A DNA stretch of 64,000 bases, taken from the NCBI RefSeq assembly GCF_017877055.1, contig NZ_JAGIPG010000007.1, positions 1 to 64,000 of the forward strand, given 5' to 3'. Each line of letters starts with the position of its first letter. The stretch's first letter is position 1. Source of the stretch: Neorhizobium galegae. Lineage in GTDB: Bacteria; Pseudomonadota; Alphaproteobacteria; Rhizobiales; Rhizobiaceae. Under the pieces are notes generated by a model. It was given only the letters and a program-made list of their open reading frames with translations. It was not told the DNA's origin and ran no database searches. Position numbers and translations under genes: made by a program. This document shows, piece after piece, positions 52,149 through 61,368 of this stretch.

Positions 52149-53329
52149 ACGGTCTCTCCTTGTGAAATGCCTTGGGTTTTCTGTGATGCCCCGCCGTCCG
52201 GCGTCAGCCGGTATTCCTGGAAGTTGCGGTTCAGCGCCGGGAGGATCGCGACCTCCATGATGCCCGCAGCAGGCTGCATGACGATCATGGCGACCGTGGC
52301 GGACAGGTTGTCCTGGATGTTCTTGCGCGGCGGCCGGCACACCGACCAAGGGGAGTCGAAGTCGTCGAATAGGGCAGCCTTGACGTCATCCACTCCGATC
52401 TGGCCGATCTTCGGCGCGAGCAGATCGTGAACCCGGATATCGCGGAACAGGCTGTCCGGCGTGCAGGCAATACCGCGGTCGACGATCTTGGTCTGCGCCA
52501 CGGGCGAACGGAAGTGGTTGGCGTGGCATAACAGCCCATCGACGGGTTCCAGCACGAAGGTTTCGTCCGGAACGCATTCGAAATCGAGTGCCACGCCCGT
52601 TGCCTGCGCCAGCATCATGTTATTGGATGCGGATTTGGCCGTTGCGTGAACAACCCGTATCGCCAGCGCATAATGTTGCTGCTCCAGCGCCCGGCGGCGA
52701 ATGACCGCCAAGGGCATGCCGAGCTGTCGATAGTCTCGGTCGCTCTCCAGATAATTGCCGGTAATGGAGATGCCGGCACTGTTGAAGCCGGCGCGCGCAA
52801 GTCCTCCCGCCTCGGTAAAAGTCAGGATATCCGGCCCGTCGTCGCGAAGGACGCGCAGCACGACGGCAGTCTCGGCGCATTCCTTCTTCCAATCCCAGTC
52901 CTGGGCGTGGATCAGTTGGCCATCGCGCGTGGCCTTCGGCTGCACGATGACACCGGTGCAGCCGTCCGGCTCTATGAAATCCGGCAGACCGGCGCTGCGG
53001 CGCTGCGCGATCTTGAGAATCTCGGTTCGCGCATTCAACAGCATGGCATCGGTAAAATCGACATCCGCGCCTTCGGCAATGCCACGTATCTCTTCAAGCA
53101 GGTCTCCGGCACCCACTTCAAGCGTCCCTGCGAATTGCAAGACAATTTGCTGGATCGTGGCCGGGTCGAGCCTGAGTTCGGCCAACTGCTCCGAATAATG
53201 AGCGACGCCAAGACGAATTCGATCAGCGGCCTGCTCGCCATATTGCCGCCCGCGTTCGCGGGGTGGGCCGGAGATTTCGATCAGGGGGCAGTGCGGGACT
53301 GCTGGCGATCCGGGCGTTGTACTCTGCAT
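52145..53329 (-). CDS. Ntn-hydrolase of the acyl-CoA:6-aminopenicillanate acyltransferase (C45) family
   Basis: A 394-aa protein with the C45 layout. The predicted autocatalytic processing site is Gly123-Cys124 in PDGCTGVIVQ, making Cys124 the N-terminal nucleophile; family blocks HAQDWDW, AGFNSAGISITGNYL and NHFRSP follow. Such enzymes hydrolyse or transfer acyl groups on amides and short peptides. It shares an ATGA with the downstream binding-protein gene, so an imported N-acyl compound is a sensible substrate. A conserved operator-like block lies 122 bp upstream. Confidence 0.87.
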   Translation of the reverse strand: MQSTTPGSPAVPHCPLIEISGPPRERGRQYGEQAADRIRLGVAHYSEQLAELRLDPATIQQIVLQFAGTLEVGAGDLLEEIRGIAEGADVDFTDAMLLNARTEILKIAQRRSAGLPDFIEPDGCTGVIVQPKATRDGQLIHAQDWDWKKECAETAVVLRVLRDDGPDILTFTEAGGLARAGFNSAGISITGNYLESDRDYRQLGMPLAVIRRRALEQQHYALAIRVVHATAKSASNNMMLAQATGVALDFECVPDETFVLEPVDGLLCHANHFRSPVAQTKIVDRGIACTPDSLFRDIRVHDLLAPKIGQIGVDDVKAALFDDFDSPWSVCRPPRKNIQDNLSATVAMIVMQPAAGIMEVAILPALNRNFQEYRLTPDGGASQKTQGISQGETV

Positions 53330-53450
53330 TCTTGTGCATCCTCATGAGCCGGTCAAACAGCGGACAGTCAACCGCAAAATCCGGAAGGCGCGAGCCTGTC
53401 ATCTCGCACGCCCGCATTCCCATAAACGGTCCGACCGGTGTTATCATTAG

Positions 53451-53478
53451 TTGGCGCCAATTTTGTCGCATAAAGATT
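53451..53478. promoter_or_regulatory. Operator-like block upstream of the acyltransferase gene (copy 2)
   Basis: TTGGCGCCAATT, four bases, CGCATAAA, one base, ATT. The same 28-bp pattern with identical spacing occurs at 60568-60595 between the GntR gene and the divergent hydrolase; 24 of 28 bases agree. The core TTGGCGCCAA is a perfect palindrome. The likely binder is the GntR protein. Confidence 0.65.
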
Positions 53479-53523
53479 GGAGCCCTACAAGCGAAAAATC
53501 AGCCTGTTGCAATTCCCTCAATT

Positions 53524-54549
53524 TCAAATCTCCAGCCGGTAAGTAGCCCTGGCGCTACCGGAAAAAAGGCTCTGCTTTTCGTCCGCCGAGAAGCCCCTCG
53601 CCAGTAATTTGAAGGCGTTCCAGAGTGTTCTGAAGCTACAGGTCTGCATGTCGACCGGCCAATTGCTCTCGAAGAAACAGCGGTCGACGCCAAACTTTTC
53701 GATAACGGTCTCGACATAAGGCCGCCATTCCACCGAGAGCGTCTCGCTGCCGGGCGGGCGCCGCCCCGCATAATGTTCCCAGCCCCAATACAGCATTCCC
53801 ATTCCGCCGAGCTTCATTCGCACGTTCGGCTGGCGTGCCAGGGCTGCCAGTCCGTCGCGCCACTCAATGAAAACCCGATCCCGCTGGCCGGCATAGGGAC
53901 CAATCCCGAGCGGCATGCCGAGATGATTGACGATGATCAGCGTTTCCGGAAACGCCGATGCCAGTTCTGCGAGTTCAGTCAGTTGCGGATGGAAAATCCA
54001 AGCCTCGAAAGCCAGACCGCGCCGGCCGAGTTCCGCGAAACCGGCCCGGAATATAGGATTCAATGCCAGATGCCGTGGGCCCCAGCGGCCGGACATGCCG
54101 ATCCCCGATGCATCCCAGCGCAATGAATGGCGGATACCGCGCAGGCGCCCGTCGGCCGCTTCGGCGTGTGCGTCCAGAACGGCGCCGACATCGGCTCCCA
54201 GCGTCAGGTCGGCGCGAGCGATGATACCCGCCGCCAGCCCGGCAATCCCCTTGGTGTCGGTCACCGTGGCAATCGTTTCGCCAACGGGCCGCAGAGGCGC
54301 CGGCCCATCGCTGAAATGATTGGAGCCGCATTCGATGAACACCGTGCCGGCGATCCGATGCCCGGACGCAGCCGCTTCCGCTGCATAGTCGCTTGGGAGA
54401 AAATCATTATCGGGCTTGCGCCAGAAATGCTGGTGCGGATCGATGATCTGCAGTTCGGGTTCGATCACCGGTTCCGGCGGCACATCCTGCCAGGCAGCGC
54501 ATTCAGCCAGGTTGCGCACGAAATTGCGGCTTATGTCGAGCGGTATCAT
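53524..54549 (-). CDS. Amidohydrolase 2 family protein
   Basis: A 341-aa metal-dependent TIM-barrel hydrolase. The HxH motif is in IIDPHQHFWRKPD, a later metal or catalytic His in IIVNHLGMP, and the C-terminal acid in FESNWPVD. Relatives include 2-pyrone-4,6-dicarboxylate lactonase and L-fuconolactone hydrolase, so a lactone or cyclic amide is the probable substrate. The start ATG 54549 lies 56 bp after the ATPase stop in the same operon. Confidence 0.87.
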   Translation of the reverse strand: MIPLDISRNFVRNLAECAAWQDVPPEPVIEPELQIIDPHQHFWRKPDNDFLPSDYAAEAAASGHRIAGTVFIECGSNHFSDGPAPLRPVGETIATVTDTKGIAGLAAGIIARADLTLGADVGAVLDAHAEAADGRLRGIRHSLRWDASGIGMSGRWGPRHLALNPIFRAGFAELGRRGLAFEAWIFHPQLTELAELASAFPETLIIVNHLGMPLGIGPYAGQRDRVFIEWRDGLAALARQPNVRMKLGGMGMLYWGWEHYAGRRPPGSETLSVEWRPYVETVIEKFGVDRCFFESNWPVDMQTCSFRTLWNAFKLLARGFSADEKQSLFSGSARATYRLEI

Positions 54550-54605
54550 CCCGTCTCCGATCGAAACGTTCGGTTACAAAGTGAAGGACGCAGAGACTAC
54601 CCCGC

Positions 54606-56294
54606 TTATGCGGGACGGTTTGCCGGCTTCTGGACGCTGGACAAAGGATCGCCCTCCGGAGCATCCAGCCGCCAGAGCAAGCGCACTCCGCCGCCCGGTG
54701 CTGCCTGGAGCGCCGGAACCGCCGACAGGAGTTTTCGCGTGAACGGATGCTGGGGCGCATCGAAGATGGTCGAACGATCTCCCTCTTCGACGATCCGGCC
54801 CTTGTCCATGACGATCACCCGGTCAGCCACCTGCTCGACCACACCGAGATCGTGGCTGATGAACAGGCACGAGAAGCCGTGGCGGTTCTGCAATTCCGTG
54901 AAGAGATCAAGGATCTGGGCGCGGACGGTCACATCCAGTGCCGAGACCGCTTCGTCGGCAATGACAAAACGTGGCCTGCGCACGATAGCGCGGGCGATCG
55001 CGGCACGCTGGCGCTGGCCGCCCGAAAGCTGGTGGGGAAACCGGTTGGCATAGTCTGCGCCAAGCTTTACCTCCTCCAGCACTTCGACCACCCGCTGCCT
55101 GGCGGCGGCCGTCCCCATGTCGCGTACATGGCGCAGCGGCTCACCCACAATCTGGCCGATGGTCTGGCGGGGATCGAGCGAGGAATAAGGATCCTGGAAG
55201 ATCATCTGGCAATTCATGCGATAATCCCAGTAGGCCTTCTGATCCCGGCCGATCGGCGCGCCATCGAACCTGACCTCGCCGGCCGTGGCCTTGACCAGAC
55301 CGGCGACGACCTGACCGAGCGTCGTCTTGCCCGATCCCGAACTGCCGACCACCGCCACCACCTGTTTGGGGGCGATATCAAGATCGATTCCGTGCAGAGC
55401 GCGGTGGGCCGGATCGCGCTTGAATAGTTTCTGGCGGCCTGGATACTCCACGACGAGATTGCGGATCGACACGATCGGCTGCTCTTCCTTTGGAAAGCTC
55501 CGGTCTGCCCCGCGCTTCGGCATCGCGCCCAGCAATTTTCGCGTATAGGGGTGTTTCGGCCGGGCTAGCAATTCGTCGCTCTTGCCCTGCTCGACGATTT
55601 CGCCGCGGCACATCACGATGATCCGGTCGCAGTATCGCGCCACCATGCCAAGGTCATGGCTGATCAAAAGAACAGCCGTCCCCTCCTCCCGCGTCAGGCC
55701 GACCATGAGCTCGAGGACGTCGCGTTGGACGACGGCATCCAATGCGGTAGTCGGCTCGTCCGCAATCAGCAGGGCAGGCCGCAGCAGCATCACGGAAGCC
55801 AGCATGATGCGCTGGCGCATGCCGCCGGAAAATTCGTGCGGATAGGCCCCGAGGGCTCTCTCGGGCTGATCCATCCCGACCCGTTGCAGCATGTCGAGGA
55901 TCATCTCGCGCCGCTTCGCTTCCGGCAACCGACGGTGCAGCGCAAGGCCCTCGTCCAACTGATGACCAAGCAGCATGGACGGGTTGAGAGACGTCATCGG
56001 CTCCTGAAACACCATGCCGATACGGCTGCCGCGCAGCTGCCGCAGGCGGCGTGGAGCAATGCCGATGATCTCCTCGCCATCGAACTTGATGGAGCCGCCG
56101 GTGGTCGCGATACCGGGCGGCAAGAGGCCCATCGCGGCGCGGGCAGCCAAGGTCTTGCCGGATCCGGACTCGCCGACGATGCCAACGATCTCGCCCGCCT
56201 GGACGGTGAACCCGACATTCTTGACGACATCCAAGCCGATGCCGGTTACCCGAACGGAAAGGCTGTCCACTGAAAGAAGATTCTTTTCCATCAT
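54606..56294 (-). CDS. Dipeptide-type ABC transporter fused double ATPase
   Basis: A 562-aa protein with two complete nucleotide-binding domains (DppD- and DppF-like, as in GsiA). Domain 1: Walker A GIVGESGSGKT, signature EFSGGMRQRIMLA, Walker B LLIADEPTTALD. Domain 2: Walker A VVGSSGSGKTT, signature QLSGGQRQRAAIA, Walker B FVIADEAVSALD (Ala replaces the usual Pro after the catalytic Glu). Its ATG shares one base with the permease stop. It powers the two permeases upstream. Confidence 0.94.
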   Translation of the reverse strand: MMEKNLLSVDSLSVRVTGIGLDVVKNVGFTVQAGEIVGIVGESGSGKTLAARAAMGLLPPGIATTGGSIKFDGEEIIGIAPRRLRQLRGSRIGMVFQEPMTSLNPSMLLGHQLDEGLALHRRLPEAKRREMILDMLQRVGMDQPERALGAYPHEFSGGMRQRIMLASVMLLRPALLIADEPTTALDAVVQRDVLELMVGLTREEGTAVLLISHDLGMVARYCDRIIVMCRGEIVEQGKSDELLARPKHPYTRKLLGAMPKRGADRSFPKEEQPIVSIRNLVVEYPGRQKLFKRDPAHRALHGIDLDIAPKQVVAVVGSSGSGKTTLGQVVAGLVKATAGEVRFDGAPIGRDQKAYWDYRMNCQMIFQDPYSSLDPRQTIGQIVGEPLRHVRDMGTAAARQRVVEVLEEVKLGADYANRFPHQLSGGQRQRAAIARAIVRRPRFVIADEAVSALDVTVRAQILDLFTELQNRHGFSCLFISHDLGVVEQVADRVIVMDKGRIVEEGDRSTIFDAPQHPFTRKLLSAVPALQAAPGGGVRLLWRLDAPEGDPLSSVQKPANRPA

Positions 56295-57115
56295 TAGGTC
56301 CTGTCGCGCATCCGCGGGTCCAGACGGTCGCGCAATGCGTCGCCAAGGAGATTGATACCAAGAAGCGTGATCGAGATGCAGAGGCCTGGCAGTACGGCGA
56401 GCCAGACTGCCTGTCCGATATAGGGCCGGGCCGAGGCCAGCATATTGCCCCAGGTGGGTGCCGGCGGTGGTACACCGAGACCTAGGAAGCTCAAGGAGCT
56501 TTCGGCCAGCAACACCCACCCGAACATCGACGTCGTCAGGACCGTCAACGGCGCGAGGCAGTTCGGCAAGACATGCCGCATCATCGTGTAGGCCTCTGAA
56601 TTCCCAACAACCCGGGAGGCGGCGATAAATTCCCGCTCACGGATCGACAGCACAGTTCCCCGCACGACGCGTGCGACGGATGGCGCATAAGCGATGCCGA
56701 GGGCTACGATGATCCCGTATTTGTTGGCCCCCAGCACGGCCAGCAGGCCGAGCGCCAGCAGAATACCGGGAAAGGCAAGCAATGCGTCGTTGAGCGACAT
56801 GACGATACGGTCGAACCAGCCGCGAGAATAGCCTGACGTCACCCCGATCAGGATACCGATCGTCACCGCGATAACGACTGTCGTAACCGAGATCCACACA
56901 CTGGTCGCGGCGCCGGCCATCAGCCGGGACACCACGTCGCGCCCAAACTCGTCCGTTCCCAACCAATGTCCGGGACTTGGCGGCACAAGCTTGTCGCGGA
57001 AGCTGATGCCCAGTGGATCGTAAGGTGTCCAGATCGCACCGATGCCGGCTACGATGAACAAAACCCCGATGATGAAGCTGCCGATGGCAGCATTCGCTGC
57101 AACAAAATTTCTCAT
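56294..57115 (-). CDS. Dipeptide-type ABC transporter permease, DppC family
   Basis: A 273-aa inner-membrane permease. N-terminal helix, then PPSPGHWLGTDEFGRDVVSR typical of DppC/OppC, and the EAA loop REFIAASRVVGNSEAYTMMR. The start overlaps the DppB stop by ATGA (57112-57115). Confidence 0.94.
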   Translation of the reverse strand: MRNFVAANAAIGSFIIGVLFIVAGIGAIWTPYDPLGISFRDKLVPPSPGHWLGTDEFGRDVVSRLMAGAATSVWISVTTVVIAVTIGILIGVTSGYSRGWFDRIVMSLNDALLAFPGILLALGLLAVLGANKYGIIVALGIAYAPSVARVVRGTVLSIREREFIAASRVVGNSEAYTMMRHVLPNCLAPLTVLTTSMFGWVLLAESSLSFLGLGVPPPAPTWGNMLASARPYIGQAVWLAVLPGLCISITLLGINLLGDALRDRLDPRMRDRT

Positions 57116-58056
57116 TCGATGGTCACCCTCGGATCGAAAAGTGGATAACAAAGATCGACCAACAGGTTCACGACCACATAGACCAGGGCCACCATCAACA
57201 TGCAGCCCTGGATGACGGGATAGTCCCGGCCGAAGATCGCATCGACGAGGAGGCGGCCAATTCCAGGAATGGTAAAAACAGTTTCGACGACGGCGACACC
57301 GCCGAGGAGATTGCCGAGGACCAAGCCGATTAGCGTCCATGTCGGTCCGAACGAATTCTTGAAGGCATGCCGCCAGAGCACCGCGCCCTCCGTAAGCCCT
57401 TTCGCACGGGCATGGGTTATATAGTCGAGCCTCATGACCTCGAGCGTCGAGGCTCGCGCCATGCGCAGGATCACGCCCATTTCGTGCAGGAAAAGTGTGA
57501 GGATAGGCATGATCAAGTAAAGCGTTCCCCGCCAAGGATCTTCGGCAATCCCGACATAGCCCACGACCGGCAACCAGCGCAGTTTCAGTCCGAGAAAAAG
57601 AAGCAGGAGCAGGCCGAGCCAGAACGTTGGAATCGACATTAGAAGTGTGGCGATGGAGACGCAGCCTATGTCCAGCTTGCCGTTCTGACGCCAAGCGGCG
57701 AATACGCCGGCCGGCACGGCTGCGGCACAAGCCAACAGTACGGCCGCAACGACAACTTGGGCGGAGATCAGAAAACGCGACCAAACCAGGGGCAAGACCT
57801 GCTGCCCGCTGGCAATCGAGCTTCCCAGATCTCCGGTCAAAAGGTTGCCGAACCAGACAGCGAACTGCGTGGGTAGCGGTTTGTCGAGACCCAACTTGGC
57901 GTGGAGCATGGCGATGCTAGCTGGGTCGGCGTTGTCGCCCAACATCAGAGCCGCCGGATCGCCCGGAACCATGCGGATGAGCAAAAAAACAGATACGGTA
58001 ACGATGAGCAGGGTCGGCAGCGCCATCGCTATTCGGGCCAGGATAAACCTCAGCAT
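57112..58056 (-). CDS. Dipeptide-type ABC transporter permease, DppB family
   Basis: A 314-aa permease with the DppB/OppB pattern: N-terminal LARIAMALPTLLIVTVSVF, VPGDPAALMLGDNA, and EAA loop DYITHARAKGLTEGAVLWRH. It follows the binding-protein gene by 39 bp. Confidence 0.94.
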   Translation of the reverse strand: MLRFILARIAMALPTLLIVTVSVFLLIRMVPGDPAALMLGDNADPASIAMLHAKLGLDKPLPTQFAVWFGNLLTGDLGSSIASGQQVLPLVWSRFLISAQVVVAAVLLACAAAVPAGVFAAWRQNGKLDIGCVSIATLLMSIPTFWLGLLLLLFLGLKLRWLPVVGYVGIAEDPWRGTLYLIMPILTLFLHEMGVILRMARASTLEVMRLDYITHARAKGLTEGAVLWRHAFKNSFGPTWTLIGLVLGNLLGGVAVVETVFTIPGIGRLLVDAIFGRDYPVIQGCMLMVALVYVVVNLLVDLCYPLFDPRVTIE

Positions 58057-58095
58057 TGCGGGTCTCCGAAGAAAGTGACGATGTCTGTCGGTGTA

Positions 58096-59640
58096 TCAAT
58101 CTTTTTTGGTCACACCCCACATGCCATAGCTGAACGAAGTCGGTTCAACCCCCTCCACTTTGGCGCTATGGGCCATGCAAGCCACGCGATTGTGGGTGAG
58201 GATGATCGGCACGTCATTGAGAAGCATCGTGTGCAGCTTGTCGAAGATCGGCTGGCGCACGACCGGGTCGAGTGTCTCCATCGCCTTGTCGATCATCGTC
58301 AACGCGTCGGGATTGTCCCAGACCTTACGCGGCTGCTTGTCCTTGTCACCCGAGATCTGCTCAAAACCTGATGCGACGTCGAACCGGGGTGAATAGGAGG
58401 TGGATTGCATCATGTAGCCGCCCGTACCGTATTTGCTGAGCTGCGTCGGCCAGTCCAAGACTTCGATATTGACATTCAGACCGACTGCCTGCCACATCTG
58501 CTGAGCAAGCACCGTCATGGGAAAGCTGGGCACAGTCGATCGCTTGTTGGCATGAACGGTGATCTGCTGGCCTTTGTAACCTGCCTCCTTCAACAGCTCA
58601 CGTGCTTTGTCGGGATTATACTCGAAGCCCTTTTTCTCGACGTCGCCGAAAAAACCAGACGTGTCGAAGACCGGGGAATTGTTGACCCGGCCAAGCCCTT
58701 CGGTCACGGCGTCTACGATCTGTTTGTAGTCAAGCGAAATGGCCAGCGCCTGACGGACACGAACGTCTCTCAAGACTGGATCGCGGGTCTGCAGGATGAA
58801 TGCGTTTCGAACCGGCGTAGTGCCGACCTCGACTGCTAGGTTCTTGTTAGCGCGTAGTTCCTTGACGTCGCTTTCTGGGACCACGGCGACGTCTATTTCG
58901 CCGGATTCCAGACCAGCCTTTACCGTCGCCCCGTCAGGGATCGCCATGAAAACCACGTGATCGACCAATGGGGCCTTCTTACCGATGAAACCATCGCGCT
59001 CTTTGCCCGGCGGCGAAACATAATCTTTGTATGCATCGAACTGGACTGACTGGCCGTGCTTCCACACTCCGAATATGAAGGGGCCTGTGCCGATCGGTTT
59101 GTCCCAGCTCCCATCGGGCTTGAGGGAAGCTTTGTCGATAATCGCGAGCCCACCGCAGTCGGTGCGCGCCATGCTGTCCAGAAACAAGGCATCCGGCTTG
59201 TCGATCTGGAGAACGAATGTGTCGGCATCCGGTGCCGAATAGGAAACAACCTTGGTTCCGTTTGTCCCATTGAAGTCATTCAGGCAGTACCAGCTTGTCT
59301 TCGGGTTCATGTAGCGGTCGAAGTTCCAGACCACGTCAGCCGCCGTCAGCGGATTGCCGTTGTGAAACCTCACGCTCTTGCGGAGCTTGAAAGTGTAAGC
59401 CTTGCCGTCGGGCGAGATCTGATAGGACGCCGCAAGCAGTGGACCGACCGCGCCACCCTTGTCGTAGCTGACCAGTCCTTCCACGACATTGGTCATCACG
59501 ACGTCCGTATTGCCGTCTCGGTTTACCCCCGGTTCGGAACTGCGAATGTCCTGGTTAAGAGCAACACGCAACGTCTGCCCAAACGTGGGTGACGTTACGA
59601 CGAGCATGCCAAGCGCCAACAGCGCAACTCTTCTGAACAT
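58096..59640 (-). CDS. Dipeptide-type ABC substrate-binding protein (first of two paralogues)
   Basis: A 514-aa exported SBP family 5 protein with a short Sec signal (ALLALGMLVVTSPTFGQ, cleavage near residue 22). Blocks: LRVALNQDIRSSEPGVNRDG, FHNGNPLTAADVVWNFDRYM, DCGGLAIIDK, KPIGTGPFIFGVWKHGQSVQ and LRDVRVRQALAISLDYKQIV. It is directly upstream of both permeases, so it is the main receptor of the system; a paralogue sits at the far end of the operon. Confidence 0.92.
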   Translation of the reverse strand: MFRRVALLALGMLVVTSPTFGQTLRVALNQDIRSSEPGVNRDGNTDVVMTNVVEGLVSYDKGGAVGPLLAASYQISPDGKAYTFKLRKSVRFHNGNPLTAADVVWNFDRYMNPKTSWYCLNDFNGTNGTKVVSYSAPDADTFVLQIDKPDALFLDSMARTDCGGLAIIDKASLKPDGSWDKPIGTGPFIFGVWKHGQSVQFDAYKDYVSPPGKERDGFIGKKAPLVDHVVFMAIPDGATVKAGLESGEIDVAVVPESDVKELRANKNLAVEVGTTPVRNAFILQTRDPVLRDVRVRQALAISLDYKQIVDAVTEGLGRVNNSPVFDTSGFFGDVEKKGFEYNPDKARELLKEAGYKGQQITVHANKRSTVPSFPMTVLAQQMWQAVGLNVNIEVLDWPTQLSKYGTGGYMMQSTSYSPRFDVASGFEQISGDKDKQPRKVWDNPDALTMIDKAMETLDPVVRQPIFDKLHTMLLNDVPIILTHNRVACMAHSAKVEGVEPTSFSYGMWGVTKKD

Positions 59641-59686
59641 TATCGTTACCCTCTGTTTTGTTTATTTTCATTGTATTCATCCCAGT

Positions 59687-60547
59687 TTACGCATTTACGT
59701 CGCGACGTTCGGCGAGTACGTCGTGAAGGAAGTCCTCCACCGACCGCACGGCCCGCGGTCCGTCATGCGCCATATTCGGAACGAGATCGAAGCGAACGGG
59801 AATTCCTTCCTTCTCGAAGGATTGGCGCAGGCTCTCGAGCCGCTCCGGTCGCACCTTGCCGGCATGGTTGGCGTCAGGCATCCAGAAGCGGGACCCCTCC
59901 TTGTGGGTGATTTCCCAGGTTTCCAGGTCGGCTTTGCCGACAAGCATCTGGATCTTGACCTTCTTCATCGCCTCAATGTCGATGTCACGACCAAAGATCT
60001 GGGCGAAGTTACGGGTGCCCACCCACCAGTCGCGGGTGGGATCCAGCAGGGTGACGGAACCCGGAGCGCCGATCGTGCAGGCAAACAGCCGTTCCGGATG
60101 CAGCATCAGGAACCGATGGGCAAAATGCGCACCGCCGGAATATCCGAAAAGCGCGAATTTCGAGAAATCGCAGCTATATCTGGTCGCGATCTCGTCGATC
60201 ATCGCCAGAAGAACGTGATCATACCGGATATTCCCCTCGATGATATATTTGAACCCGTCGCGGTTGCCGTCCCCTTGTGGTCCGATCGGGTAGAGCGGCG
60301 CCAGGATCATGACGTTGTGCCAGCGGGCGAAGGCGGCAAAATCGTCGCGATACCCGGTGAAATTGCGCCCGGTGCCGTGCTGCACGACTAAAAGTTCGGG
60401 CGATGGTCCGCCTCTGCTGACGGCCGGGGGGACGTAAAGGCAATAGGAAAAACGCGGATCCGAGGAGAGCGCGCGGATAGGCGTTTTGTTCAAGTCGTAC
60501 ACGTGGAAGGCCGATTCCTCCGGCGTTCGCGTTGGCGCTTGATCCAT
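59687..60547 (-). CDS. Alpha/beta hydrolase (PHB depolymerase/feruloyl esterase-like)
   Basis: A 286-aa hydrolase. Nucleophile S137 in FALFGYSGGAHFAH, an oxyanion-type HGTGRNFTGYRDDF segment near residue 57, and a likely His in PNMAHDGPRA. No signal peptide. ATG 60547 has GGAG upstream. It is the first gene of the operon, divergent from the GntR regulator, with the operator-like block 21 bp before its start. Confidence 0.85.
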   Translation of the reverse strand: MDQAPTRTPEESAFHVYDLNKTPIRALSSDPRFSYCLYVPPAVSRGGPSPELLVVQHGTGRNFTGYRDDFAAFARWHNVMILAPLYPIGPQGDGNRDGFKYIIEGNIRYDHVLLAMIDEIATRYSCDFSKFALFGYSGGAHFAHRFLMLHPERLFACTIGAPGSVTLLDPTRDWWVGTRNFAQIFGRDIDIEAMKKVKIQMLVGKADLETWEITHKEGSRFWMPDANHAGKVRPERLESLRQSFEKEGIPVRFDLVPNMAHDGPRAVRSVEDFLHDVLAERRDVNA

Positions 60548-60567
60548 GGCTTCATCTCCGCAATAAA

Positions 60568-60595
60568 TTGGCGCCAATTATTACGCATAAATATT
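60568..60595. promoter_or_regulatory. Operator-like block in the divergent GntR/hydrolase promoter (copy 1)
   Basis: TTGGCGCCAATT, four bases, CGCATAAA, one base, ATT. Extended by flanking bases the palindrome is AATTGGCGCCAATT (60566-60579). It occupies the promoter space of both divergent genes and recurs at 53451-53478, which points to a GntR-family repressor site. Confidence 0.7.
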
Positions 60596-60648
60596 CGCTT
60601 GCCGCAATAGGCAAAATGCGAGACAGCACGCGAGAAGGATGTGAGCAG

Positions 60649-61263
60649 ATGAAGCGCAAAGAAGACAAGAGACCACTCGCCGACGAGATCGCCCAGGCCA
60701 TCCAGCTTGGTGAGTTTCGGACAGGAGAATGGCTCCGGCAAATCGACCTCGAAGAGCGTTTTTCGGCGACCCGGTTTGATGTGCGCACGGCGCTCGAAGC
60801 GCTTGTCGTGCGTAAGGAAGTTCAACACGTCCGCAACAGAGGCTATAAGGTGCCGGCTTTGGAGCCGGAGATGATCGGCTATCATCGCGACGTGCGCGTT
60901 ATCCTGGAATGTGGTGCAGTTCCGCAAATCGTGGCGAATGCGACCGCTGAAGACGTCGCCCGGTTATCCGCGCTTGCTGAGGCTTTTTCGGTCGCCGCCA
61001 AATCGGGGACGCACATGGACCAGAGCCGGACGAATCGGGAGTTCCACGAGGCGATGCATGCCCTGACAGGGAACCCGGTCCTGGTGGAAACGATCTGGTC
61101 GATCCGCGATCGAGGCCGCTCAGCTCCGTTTACGATCTGGCGGACACCGGACACGCTACGCCAGAGCGACGAAGACCACCATCAAATGGTCCGCTGTATC
61201 CGTGAGGGTAATGCCGCGGGGTTGTCCGAAGTAATCGAAAGCCATATTCGCCGACCGCACTGA
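60649..61263 (+). CDS. GntR-family (FadR/FCD) transcriptional regulator
   Basis: A 204-aa regulator. N-terminal winged HTH: LADEIAQAIQLGEFRTGEWL then RQIDLEERFSATRFDVRTAL; C-terminal FCD ligand domain with REFHEAMHALTGNPVLVETI and DEDHHQMVRCIREGNA, whose His/Asp residues bind metal or a carboxylate ligand in relatives. ATG 60649 has AAGGA nine bases upstream; an upstream ATG at 60616 lacks one. It is divergent from the hydrolase and dipeptide transport operon and is the probable reader of the two TTGGCGCCAA blocks. A small hairpin (61273-61291) follows the stop. Confidence 0.88.
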   Translation: MKRKEDKRPLADEIAQAIQLGEFRTGEWLRQIDLEERFSATRFDVRTALEALVVRKEVQHVRNRGYKVPALEPEMIGYHRDVRVILECGAVPQIVANATAEDVARLSALAEAFSVAAKSGTHMDQSRTNREFHEAMHALTGNPVLVETIWSIRDRGRSAPFTIWRTPDTLRQSDEDHHQMVRCIREGNAAGLSEVIESHIRRPH

Positions 61264-61368
61264 CGTTCACTGCGGTGGTAGGTAGCCACCGTGGTGCGAT
61301 ACGGGCATGCCAGTCAAACTTGGTTTCCCTATAATGTGAATAACTGTTCCCATAGAGGCAAAGCAGGG

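Noticed and set aside
61273..61291. Hairpin CGGTGG/CCACCG after the GntR gene as a terminator
   Set aside because: Stem is short and no T run follows, so I do not call it a terminator.
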